Positions 22,962-40,199 of a stretch of DNA of 64,000 nt are shown piece after piece. A program made the position numbers and the translations under genes. The stretch covers positions 1 to 64,000 of the forward strand of contig VXCM01001349.1 of assembly GCA_014773175.1 (NCBI GenBank), in the 5' to 3' direction. The stretch comes from Lucifuga dentata (taxonomy: Eukaryota; Chordata; Actinopteri; Ophidiiformes; Bythitidae). Each line of letters starts with the position of its first letter. The first letter of the stretch is position 1. Under the pieces are notes generated by a model, which was given only the letters and a program-made list of their open reading frames with translations, did not search any database and was not told where the DNA came from.

Positions 22962-25900
22962 TCATTTCATCACGGTGTCTTCCTCAGCCACTGCCTCAGA
23001 TTCAGCCTCAACTTCAGGCTCATCCTCCTGGTACAGTCGGCAATATTTGTCCACCATGACATCCAAGTCATGTTTAACATGAGCGTTAACATGAAGCATT
23101 GCCAGACTTTTGTTCCGCTGCTGAGCAGACACGCTGTTCAGGTAAGCTCGCAGCCGCTCGCTTGCTGCCTCACTTTTGTTGTCTTCCAATTTCAGTAGTG
23201 GTAAAGTGGCAAGAACCTTGAGGAAGGTGTTGACATTAGGAAAGAACTTGACATACGGCAGCTGCAAAGTTTCGTGGATGGTGGTGGGCAGACTCACCTC
23301 TTTCCCCCTGTGCTTCCATTTGATTCTCCAGCAGTAAAATTCTTCAGAAAGGGTCTCTGAGTTGGGCAGGTCGTTACGGTAACTGTCTGCATAGTTCTCC
23401 TCAGAGGTGTTGAATTTCATTTGGCCCATGACAGCAGGGACTAGTGACAGGCATTTGAGCGCTTTCAAGTTGGTCTCAGAAAACATGTCCTCCATCTCCT
23501 GCATGATCCCACGGATCACAGGCACAGTCACATACTCCTTAAAGTATGTCTCGGCTTGGATGTCTCCCACATCAGCTGCACGCTGTTTCCGAAGAAACAA
23601 CCTCGGGATCTTCACGGGAATCTCTATTACATTTGCCACATTGACAGCTTCCTCATACCAAAATTCGTGGTAGACGTCAATGTTATCGTTGACTTCATTC
23701 AGTGAATACTGGACAGCAGTTAGACTGTTGGCAGCAAAAAACACATCGCTGAGCTCTTCTTGGAGATTGTTGCCAAAGGCTCTGGTGAATGTGAGAACAT
23801 TCTTTAAGATGATGATGGTAACAATTATCTCAAAGTCAGCCAGAGTTTCTGCAATTGAATACGCATCTGCTGTAACCGAATCAGCAAACTTTCCATCCTT
23901 ATTGTCCCGGATGCTGTCCATGCACAGTATGAGGGGCACCAACATATCTAGCAGCAAATCAAAGACATTGTGCTGCTCTGTCCAGTGTGAGCTACAGGCT
24001 TGTTTTAGCATAGCTCCTTTCTCCTCATTCTCCTGGTAGGAAATACTGATTGATTCCTCGAGCTTTTCCTGAGTGAATGGCGTTCGAAAGAAAGCACTGA
24101 TCCTCCTCAGGGTTTCCATAACAATTTGGACATTTGGAAAAGGTAGACTGTTGGCCAAGTATATGTTCAGAGCAGTAGCGGAGCAAGGCATGTGCAGTGC
24201 CAGAGGATACTTTTCCATCAGCATTACCGCCACAGCTTTCATCTTGGTGGTGGAAGTCCCAGTGGCTTTGTGCGCCTGCCCACGGCAGTCTTCCATGCTG
24301 AGCCCCCAACGGTCAGTCAGTTGAGCCTCTAGCCTCTCTACCAAGGCAGACTCGTCACCATCAAACGACACAAAGTCCAAAAACTCCTCTCGAAGGATGT
24401 TGTGCTGATTAACAAAGCGCAAGAATACAGGCAGATGATTCTCATTGGCAAATTCAACAAGGTCACCTGTGACGAGGGAGAAGAAACGACTCTCTCTCAC
24501 CTCCATCAGCATCTCCTCTCTCACCGTATTCTCACAGACATCAAGGAGTTGGCTCTGCTGTGCTGCAGAGAGGTATTCTGTGTTCACAGCTGTTACCTCA
24601 AAACGCTTCCTCAAAGCCTCGTCTCCAGCATTCATGCGGTAATCCAAAAGAGCCTGGAAGTTGCTGTCAGCTTTAGAAGATTTGCTGGTCACTAGTGGGA
24701 TGCTCTGCTTTTCTAGCAATACCACAATCTCAAACAATGACCTCAGGTAATCACGTAACTCCTTCTCCTCTGTGGAGAGTTGAGGCTCATCCTCGTTGCT
24801 TTGGCTGTCCTCAACTGCTGCATCTTTTTTTGAAACAAGCTGTTCAATGGAGGATGCCACTGCATGGAGAGACACGAAAGAGAAGGTCATCACTGGAAGT
24901 AAAAGGTTAGCAAATGACATGTTAAGGATCAGGATGACACATCACATGTTCATGAGGTATCAGTTTATAGTGTACACCTGTAACAATAAAATTCAATCTA
25001 CTATTTGTATACTTCAATACATGTTATGGGATACATTATGTTGAGAGATGATTCTAATATTTTGTCCCACCCCCATACAACAAAGTCCAATAAAGGACAC
25101 CACTAACTATAAAAATCACCATAGAGCTTAACTGTCACCTCTCTGACACCCTCAACCAACAAAAAGTGAACAGTACAAGGTTCGGAATGACAGCACTTGT
25201 TGCTGCACTCCTGTATTATATTATATTAGATTTTACAAGAGTACCTAATAAATTGGGAATTGTATTATTAACTTACATCTCCTTTCCTTCATCTTCCTTA
25301 TATCTTCTTCAGTCTGAAATGGAAAAAAGACTGTTATCTTCCAAAAATTCCCACCTCTTTCCTTTGAACACAAGACTAATATTTTACATAAACACCAGCG
25401 TTATTTCCCCAACAATCATGCAGGCCTAACTGTTAAAAATCATTTTTTTAAATAACTAATGAATACTTTAGAATTAAAATGTGTAAAAAAAAATAAATAA
25501 ATAAATAAAATAAACTCGATATAGAAACAAACGTAGTTACATTCTCAAAGCTTGGACCAAATTTACATGACAAATTTTCCTAACAGAATACAGTTCTATT
25601 CTATCTATTATCCTAAAACATGTGGATTATACCTCTGCAGAAGCAGGCAGCAATACACACAGGGACTCACTAAATCTACAACACAGCTAGTCATCAAATA
25701 TTACACTTGGCACTTTAAGCTTAGGAGGTGCACTTGAACCAATTCTGACAAATGACAAAAAGCTTTGGTAATTTTCTTACCAATTCTTTAATTCGTTTGC
25801 GATGTCTGGTATTAGGACTTTTTAGGTGGCTCGTCAGATCAAATATGGTTGGAATGGCTGTATCCTTCAGGACAGTCCTATACGGGCTCTGAAAATGAAA

Positions 25901-28139
25901 GGCGACACAGGTGAGAATATTTTTTTGACATACAATGAGGTCCAAAAGTCTGAGACCACTGTGAAAATGCTTCTATTTTGCATTCTTTTTGAATTTAACA
26001 CAAGANGTCCAAAAGTCTGAGACCACTGTGAAAATGCTTCTATTTTGCATTCTTTTTGAATTTAACACAAGACTTTTCATTACAAACGGTAATATCTTCA
26101 TTTGAATGAAAAGTTGAATCTTTGAAAACTGTACATGAACTTCAGAATATCTTAGTATTTGGTATGCCCCTCTTTTGCTTTAATGACAGCATGCATTGAG
26201 CAGGTATGGACTCCACAAGTCTGTGCAAAACCTGATGAGCCAAGTTATTCCAGCATGGTTTGACAATGTTCCAAAGAGCTTCTTGTGATGTCAGATTTTC
26301 TGATTATTTCCAAGTTTACATGGAAAACATCACAGATTTTCAATGTGGTTTCAGACTTTTGAACCCCACTATATGTGCTGCCAGGCTGCTGGCTGAAGTC
26401 ATGTGAGATACTCACGGTTTTGCAGACCATTGCTGGGTCAAAGTGTTTAGCACACAGCCTGTAGTGCTTATTCAACTGGTCAGATGTTTTGGCCTCTAGA
26501 TCTGCCCTGCGACAGTTCTCTACCCATATTCGGCATCTGAAAACATCCAAAAAAAAAGACACTGAAACTGACTTCCAACATTTTTTTTAATACAAGAACT
26601 GGATGATTTTTGAGGTTGTTTTACAATAGAACACACACAACAGATATGAAAGCACTACTCGAAGATGCAAAAAAGTGGAAAAAAGGGTAGGTGACAGCAA
26701 ATCAAGTCAAGTAGATGTTAAAACAACATTTTTTTATCCCAGTGTTTACTTGCTGTTAGCAAGGTTTACAAAAGAAAAACTAGCAGCAATGTTAACAATT
26801 TTGTTCATGTTGACATTACATGCATTATAGTTTCCTTTACAAAACAAGTATTAATGATAACATTAAAAAAAGACAAAGTCAGTTTGACTAATTACAAAAT
26901 GGTAATTGTGGAAACAGTGGCAAGAAGAGTGAGCCAATACAGCTGCATTTTTACATTACTGCCTAATCAACTGTATCCTTGGAATACATTTTTAAGCCTT
27001 CCTATCAATGCATACGTGTCAGAGACAACACATGCAATACAAATTAAATGAAGCTATTATTTGATAATGGTTTGCAAAACTCTTCTAAAATCGACTGTAT
27101 TTTATACTGAACATTCTGTCACACCAGGAATTCACAGAAAAATATTCTCACTGATGCACAAAGAATTTCACCTCCACTTTATTACTAATCTGTCACAATT
27201 CTTTTAGGAATGCATTATATGTGTCCTTGACAGCACAACCAATTTCTGCTTGTGACAATCTTGCCATTTCTGCCAAATCTGTAAGCAATAAGGCCACAGA
27301 AATGTCATTCCATTTGGTGTTTACAGAGTGAGGGTGAGGGAATCAATCTAAAACTGATCACATGACAATTAAGTGTGAAAGAGGTCTTCTTGAATCAAGT
27401 TTTATTTTCTTGGTTCTAGTGCAGCAATCTACCTTATTCTGACTCAGTGTTAGAAAGTCCCTGAAAATGTATTTGTATTGGAAACTGGCTGAAATAATCT
27501 CACTGCACTTGTAGTTTTTTTTTCCCCCTCTATGTTTGAAGAAAATAAGAAATAAGAAAATAAGACTTAACAAGTTTATCCACTTACTTCTACGTGTTAT
27601 AGTGTTACAAAAGATGTTTGCTTATTTATTTTTAAGTCACCAGCTACAATCAATAGCTCTTCAGAGGGTTACAGACAGGACTTAATGTAGATCACACCCA
27701 GGAGTATCTGCTTGTTTTCATAAATATAGATCAAACAATGAAAGTAAATGAAGATCCAGTTCGATTTAGTAGATTGTAAGACATGTCTGTAAATATCTAT
27801 AATAATATATAATATAAACATATTTTCCTCATTCTTTATCATTCCTTAATCTAATTCACCACGACTGACTAAAATCAAATGTTGTACATGTATGAAATGA
27901 TGCACTTTTAGTCTGAAGTTGGTAAGACCACATTTATTAGCTAAGATCATGTGTTAATCATTATTGTAGAAGTCAAACTAACGAATGCGTCACGTTTAGA
28001 CAAATAATTCGGTTGGTTAATATAACTTTACATAACAGAAAAAGCCTCACCGCTCTGGATCCCGTGGAAACCGAAAAAATGCCAAATCTGACTGTGTGCT
28101 CTTCCTTGTGCAGTTTGGAGCCGCGCAAAAATTCGGCAT
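22962..28139 (-). CDS. thap12: THAP12 (PRKRIR / p52rIPK), THAP zinc finger fused to a domesticated hAT transposase
   Basis: Five exons: 28051-28139, 26416-26536, 25781-25888, 25277-25313 (37 bp) and 22962-24859; 2253 nt, 750 aa (human about 761), all phases fit. The THAP C2CH module begins MPNFCAAPNCTRKSTQSDLA and continues with WVENCRRADL and HYRLCAKHF; an AVPTIF-like box reads AIPTIFDLTSH. The large last exon encodes the hAT-derived region: RKRFEVTAVNT, REEFLDFVSF, a CRGQAHKATGTST segment, KNVLTFTRAFGNNLQ, KALKCLSLVPAVMGQMKFNT and CWRIKWKHRGKE, then an acidic tail ending EEDTVMK. In mammals it is linked to the P58IPK/PKR pathway (family knowledge); nothing here tests that. It is a conserved host gene, not an active transposon: it is intron-split and lacks flanking TIRs. 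The promoter region lies at 28.14-28.7 kb. Confidence 0.95.
25931..26373 (-). mobile_element. Tc1/mariner relic in THAP12 intron 2
   Basis: Terminal inverted repeats are visible: TACAATGAGGTCCAAAAGTC at the left and TTTTGAACCCCACTATA at the right, with TA at both ends. The minus strand encodes the end of a Tc1-type transposase (CWNNLAHQVLHRLVESIPAQ), so this is a truncated or internally deleted copy. An n at 26006 is flanked by a 66-bp perfect direct repeat (25940-26005, then from 26007). Confidence 0.8.
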
Positions 28140-28720
28140 GTTAGCTTAGCCAGCCGCTACCAACTGCTAACTGAAGTTATCTAGCAAACTCCACTGTTAC
28201 CTACAGCTAACTTCAGCGTGATCCTACTCGCTGACAGTGTAATTTCTAACTCTAAAATGACTGTGGAACACAGTTACAAGTATTTTAAGCAAGCGATACC
28301 GCCACAACATCTGCTGTATTCTCCACACATTCAAAACAGTTCACCTTCGGGTGGATCGGTTTGTAAGAAACCCCCCGCCCACGAGGAATCTGATTGGCCA
28401 AAGCGAAACTCAGACCCATTACCATTTGTGATTCTTTCTCTGACGTAATCTAAACGGACGAGCCAGCTGCCGTTCTTCTTCTTTATCGTTGTTGTTCTTT
28501 TCAATGCCTTACCGCCACCTGCTGGTTACTCGCTGTAGGACCTAACTGGGGTAGGGCGTATGGTTTTGTTTTAGCTAGCTATCTAGCAGATATCTTGTGG
28601 GTAATTTAACCATGGTGCGATGTCGGCTGCTTCTTGATTAACTTATAGTAGTGGATAAAGAGTGAAAGCTGATGAAAAAATAGCTAGCTTTCTTTCCACC
28701 CATCACTCCCAGCTGCTCAG
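28140..28720 (-). promoter_or_regulatory. thap12: Putative THAP12 promoter region
   Basis: The 5' flank has GTTAGCTTAGCC, CTGCTAACTG, CAGCTAAC, TAGCTAGCTATCTAGCAG and AATAGCTAGC motifs, similar to the HINFP and DYRK1A 5' regions. No TATA box was recognised. Inferred from position and motif content. Confidence 0.4.
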
Positions 28721-28895
28721 CATGAGGCTGTAAGTAGCTCGAGCATTAGCTGTGTTCTCCTGTCCCCGTTGTTTTGTCTCGCCACATTTGTCGAAGGGTC
28801 AATAATTTACACAGACAAAATGACCGGTTAAACGCACAATACAAGTACAATAATATATTCGTCAAAAATGTACAAGCTCATTTAGTATTATATGT

Positions 28896-28967
28896 GGCTC
28901 GTTGGTCTAGGGGTATGATTCTCGCTTAGGGTGCGAGAGGTCCCGGGTTCAAATCCCGGACGAGCCC
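28896..28967 (+). tRNA. tRNA-Pro (anticodon AGG)
   Basis: A 72-nt gene with a complete cloverleaf: acceptor stem GGCTCGT/ACGAGCC with discriminator C, D-arm A-box TGGTCTAGGGG, anticodon stem CTCGC/GCGAG around TTAGGGT (anticodon AGG, reads CCU), and T-arm GGTTCAAATCC. It is followed at once by TTTT, a Pol III terminator. It is identical, as far as I recall, to the vertebrate cytosolic tRNA-Pro-AGG. Confidence 0.97.
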
Positions 28968-31900
28968 TTTTACTAATTTTTCTTTCAAACATTAAAAATC
29001 TGTTTTTGCAGTGTCTGCCTGAACTTAAATCTATCGATGACATAGAAGCATTGGCTTGCAAGATTGTGTGAATTTCGATGCTATCTCTACCGATGGTGTA
29101 TTCATTTGCCAACAGATTCGTGTTAACGAAATAGATATTTCAGTGTTCTTTGGGTGTCAGTAAAAATAATAAGAAGCTCTTGTCTGTTAATTAATTTTAA
29201 GAAAATGGGCTCGTCCGGGATTTGAACCCGGGACCTCTCGCACCCGAAGCGAGAATCATACCCCTAGACCAACGAGCCGGGGCGTCTAAGAACTTGTCCT
29301 CTTCTTTTATGAAAAGCCACAAAACAATATCACAGCTCCTATAACTGTAGTTATATTGTATCTTTAACATTAGCCTAAATAGGTGGTTTGCTTATGTTAA
29401 TTATTGCAGCTAATAATATATGTGCGTTTAACCAGTGTTTCTATAGAAGAATTGAGTGAATACGCCTGACGTTACCATCTGGAAAAGTAACTAATGTACT
29501 GCAGAATCGGCAAAGAACAATAAAGACACGCAGAGCAATTCAATTAACTTCTTTTTATATATCATACATAAGACTGTCTTAATATAATACAAAGGGCATT
29601 GTCATAAACACAGCAAAGTCTTGACTAGATCTTACAATCTGTGGATACATGGACTTATCCTTTCCCCCATGCTGTTCAGTTCTATAGTGCATGTTGCATG
29701 TACAAAAAAAGTGATAAAATGTGAAATCAAAAATGAAGGAAAATCAAATATAATAGGACTTCAATTTCTGTTGGGTGTTTAGACATGTCAACAATTATGT
29801 GTTTTTATGTATAACCCACAAACTGAACAGGCTTATGAAAAATGGAACCATTTTTTCAACCATGTGCTTCTCATATAACCAAAAAGTAAGGTTTGTGATG
29901 TACATGCACTTACAATATACCCTGTGAAAATTATTAAGGTTTGAAGATCTAGCTTTCCCTGTTTGATTCAAACCCTACCTCATAGTGTTGTCCTGATGTA
30001 GTCAAGTACCTTTGCCAAAAGGCAAGGGTTTGCCACTAAGAAAACAGGAGTTCCTGCCCACTGAATGGACACCAAATTGACAAACATAACATACCAGCAG
30101 GAGCAAGGTAGTGAGTTCTATACTTCCTTTATTAAAAAAATATAAATATATACATAAATTCTATTTCAACTATTAAAAAGGGGCTGCATTTCATGACAAC
30201 TGCTCTAAATAAGAGGTCAATCAGCATGATCTGAAATAGGCGCACACGAGTCACTGCAGTCAATTTTTTTCTTTTTCAGTCTTTATTTTGGAATGTTTAG
30301 TACCAGTATGAGAGCCAGTAAGAAAACCACTGGCAATTTTTGAATGTCTCAAATTCTGTGGGGTATGAAAAATGATTGCAAATTTGCAATTAACCTTGAC
30401 ATCCAGATAAAACCCCAATCTCAATATAGGTAGCTTTACATTTGTGTTTGTGGTACCAAGCAGGATTTCTCCTTATGAAGGTTTCTCCTCTAAAATGACA
30501 ACAGCATGACCTTCACCCTGCCCTTAATTTGAAAGGTGGTTGTGAGCAGGTTTTCCTGTCTAATTTCAAAGCTGGTAAAATGAGCAACACAAAAGAGAAA
30601 GCACTTTAAGATCCCTGATATAAAAAAAATATATATATCTGGTTATTGACTGGTAATTATCTGAGCACATGCATGTCTGCCTAAGCAAAGCATGTGATTG
30701 TGGGCTGACGGGCACCCTTTCCCTTTGAATAGGACAGTAATCATGGTAATCTGCCCTACCAAATCAGAACAGTAACATTCCACATAAACTGCGTTGCCAC
30801 AATTATCCTTACCGTGCCAGGACAATGACATAAGTCTTATTTCATGGCAGAAAGTAGCCAAGTTGACCAAATGATGTATGAAAGGCAGCAAAACCCTTTG
30901 AAATAGTATGATGGGGGCAAAAGAAAAACGACGACACAGAAATAGAACGCATTAGTCTCCTTTTTTTTTTTTCTTCTTTTTTTTTTTTTNTTTTTTTTTT
31001 TTTTTTTTTTTAAACCATCAGCTTCTATCTTGCTACTCCGGAGCCTGCAGAGTAACTACCAAATTCTCTAACATACCAAAGTTTTAAAAGACTCCCAAAA
31101 TAATCTACCAATTAATATGGAAACAGTTTTGGTAAAACGTTGCAAACAAATCTGGCCAGAATACACAATAGCCAACGGTCTCCAGTTTTGCTAAAGTAAT
31201 ATATTGCAGCTGTTTGTATTGACGTTAAAATAAGATCTTGATAAACTTTGCGTCAAAGTGGTGAACTGCTACATTATTGGTTACAGACACCTATATGCTA
31301 TAAAACAACTGCTTTGGTATAAAAACATATCCAAAGGGAAAATAAATTCTTGTAAAATTCACAGCATAATTTGAGGAGAAAAAAGGCAGTCACTTAACTC
31401 ATTTTTTTTCTTCAATTTCCAAGATTTGGATGGAGAGATTTGTGCAGGTGGTTCTGATGAGGAACTACATGCAAAAGGGAAAAAAGTAACAAAACATAAA
31501 AGGGTAGACTCTGGAACAGATAGTTCTTTTCACTGTAAAATCCTTAACCAGTGAATAAGATTTTTCAAGGAAGTAATGTTTAGGAGGTTGTTGTGTACAA
31601 TTAGACCCTGTTATGTGGGGCCCTGCTGAAGAAGAAATCTTTGTAGAGAAAGGCCTCAAATTACCATTCTTATTTACCATTTTCTAAGTTGTTTTAATTT
31701 CCTTAAAGAATTAAGGGCTGTCTAGAGAGAAAAATAGAGAAAAGCCATCTTAATTCAAATGATAATGTCCAGCTCCATCCCATTCAAAGTCCATGAGTCA
31801 TAAGGCCAAAGGGTTATCTAAGAACCAGCCACTGACTGTCTTCATCTCACTGGGCTGGATCCTTACGTCTCCCGTGCCCACTGCTGCTCTCATCTGTGCC

Positions 31901-32617
31901 AGGCCCGGGTGCAGCTCGCAGGACTACGGGGCCTCTAGGCCTGAGGGGTGGTGCTTCCCTCTCCTCTGACCCGGTCGGTGTCAGTATCCAACCATGGGTT
32001 CTTCTCTCCATACGGCCAGCACACGCTTATAGGGACTCCACTGCTATGTGCTCCCTTTGACAGAGTTACACAATACCCACCAACAACAAGAAATATCACC
32101 GCAAACACTTCCCCTCATTGTCAAGCTACAGGATTTACAAGCAGCTTTTATAGGTGAAATTTCACTTAAAAAGGGCAAAATAATTTAATAACCAGTGGAA
32201 CAGTAATGTCAGGCAGTCCACGGTTTGAACCAAGAGAGGACGCCAAGCATTTCATCACCAACAGCTACGTGTAAAACAGCTCCAAACTCCGCTCTAAAAT
32301 GCTCCATTGAAGATTTTGCCACATAATACCATATGGTGATTACTCGGTGGTTACATGAAATTGGTGAAATGGTAGGATGGATGTCTCAATCTCACTATGG
32401 TTATTCCGCAGTATTATTTTGTGCCTAATGATTGGAAAAAAAAAAACTTATGAAAATTACATATATACTTTTTAACAAAGGTTTTTCTCTGTATTAGCGG
32501 TTCAGTGATATCTCCCTTCTGACGTGAGCAGCTTTTGTTCTCAACACACCTTGTAGTAAAAAACACCACCTTAAAAATGACGTACAGGGGGAACACACAG
32601 CCAAAATGTCAGTGCAG
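28968..32617. other. Intergenic DNA and probable DYRK1A 3' UTR
   Basis: Apart from the second tRNA, no gene was found. Sequence just below the DYRK1A stop is expected to be its 3' UTR; candidate AATAAA signals on the minus strand occur near 30127 and 30285, but the end cannot be fixed. A T run with n at 30990 marks another assembly junction. A GC-richer block at 31780-32010 could be conserved UTR. Confidence 0.45.
29207..29278 (-). tRNA. tRNA-Pro (anticodon CGG)
   Basis: Read on the minus strand it differs from the tRNA at 28896-28967 only at the first anticodon base (loop TTCGGGT, anticodon CGG, reads CCG). Acceptor stem, A-box, B-box GGTTCAAATCC and discriminator are intact. ATTTTC, a short T run, follows the 3' end as terminator. 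The two genes point towards each other, 239 bp apart. Confidence 0.97.
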
Positions 32618-39074
<6,457 letters not shown>

Positions 39075-40102
39075 CTTCTCCTGTAAAATTTCATATCATC
39101 CTGGAAGGAGAGTCCAACAGCAAACCACAACCCACTACAAAGAATAAAAACAGATCATTACCATTGTGCATCTATGGTGGTACTTAAAAAGGTCAGAATA
39201 CCCCTATAGTACAGAGTACACCTCAAGATTAGGGAGAAAAAAATTAATAAAAAAAAAAATGTCCATGGAGGATTCACTAAACTACCACAATAAAAAAAAT
39301 ATATAGCTGAAATTCAAAAAGCCACCAAGTTGCTTGTGGATCAACAATCAAAAGCAGTTAATGCTCAGAAAATCTGATATTAATAAATACAAAAGATATG
39401 AACCTCTTGTGTGAAACTGTTCAAAGGCACATTCTCACATTACATACACTTAGGGAGGCAGACTATATACAATCTACCAAAACTCAGCAGGAGCAATGTT
39501 GCTGTGGACTTTAATAGCAATGGATCTCCTCTCAGTATGTTTGATTATACTGGCACTGAGGACAGATAATTTAGGGCCCAACTAACACTACTGTACAACA
39601 TTATGTAAATTTAAAAATAAGTCAAAAAGTTTTCTTTGAGGCCACCTTACATCAATACCTGTCAGATTACTGACAGCATTTGAAACACTTTACACCACGA
39701 CTACCAGGAAAACCAATCAGTTTTTTTTTAATGTTTGTTTTTAATCACAAAGCCATTTTGCAATCACACTGATAGCTCCTAACGTTTACATTATTTTTGG
39801 TTTTCAGTACTGAGTTATGAACAGTTCCTTCATTCGCTCTATTCATCACAATACCTACGGGCCTATTTAGGTGTAAATATAACTATAGCTAGCTAGCTGT
39901 TAGTAGCCGTCTCCTATCATGAGTGATGGCTATGTTAAAAAAAAAAAAAAAAAAAAAACGCCTGTACCAAGCTTGTGTGCCCTCTTCTTACGCCCAAATG
40001 ATAACCATACCAATTCCAACCCTGAATCAGATGCAACCCATCCCAAACAAATAAAACACCAACGCTGGTTTCCAGAGGATGTTGGAGCAGCTGTGTACTT
40101 AC

Positions 40103-40126
40103 AGTTGATGGGGTAGATCTCGTCAT
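40103..40126 (-). other. dyrk1a: Candidate upstream 5' exon segment of DYRK1A with its own ATG
   Basis: On the minus strand ATGACGAGATCTACCCC... ends after eight codons at a consensus donor GTAAGT. It is probably part of a 5' UTR exon. If spliced to the ACAG acceptor just above 39080, the frame runs into MHPGG with a short extension (MTRSTPSTEK). Another donor, GAG followed by GTGAGC at about 40946, suggests a further noncoding exon. Confidence 0.35.
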
Positions 40127-40199
40127 GGTTGATATTTAGAAAGCATATTCAGTGTTAATTTCCGTTCTCGCTTGCTACATATCGTCCGTGTGTCTCCCG

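Noticed and set aside
22962..24859. Active hAT transposon
   Set aside because: The frame is the last exon of THAP12, with four upstream THAP-coding exons in phase and no TIRs.
26245..26562. 105-aa ORF joining a THAP fragment with other sequence
   Set aside because: It is read-through of THAP12 exon 2 into the intronic Tc1 relic; the GTGAG donor at 26415 and in-phase exon 3 fit better.
30643..30891. 82-aa minus-strand ORF
   Set aside because: No family features and low-complexity neighbours; likely chance ORF in the DYRK1A 3' flank.
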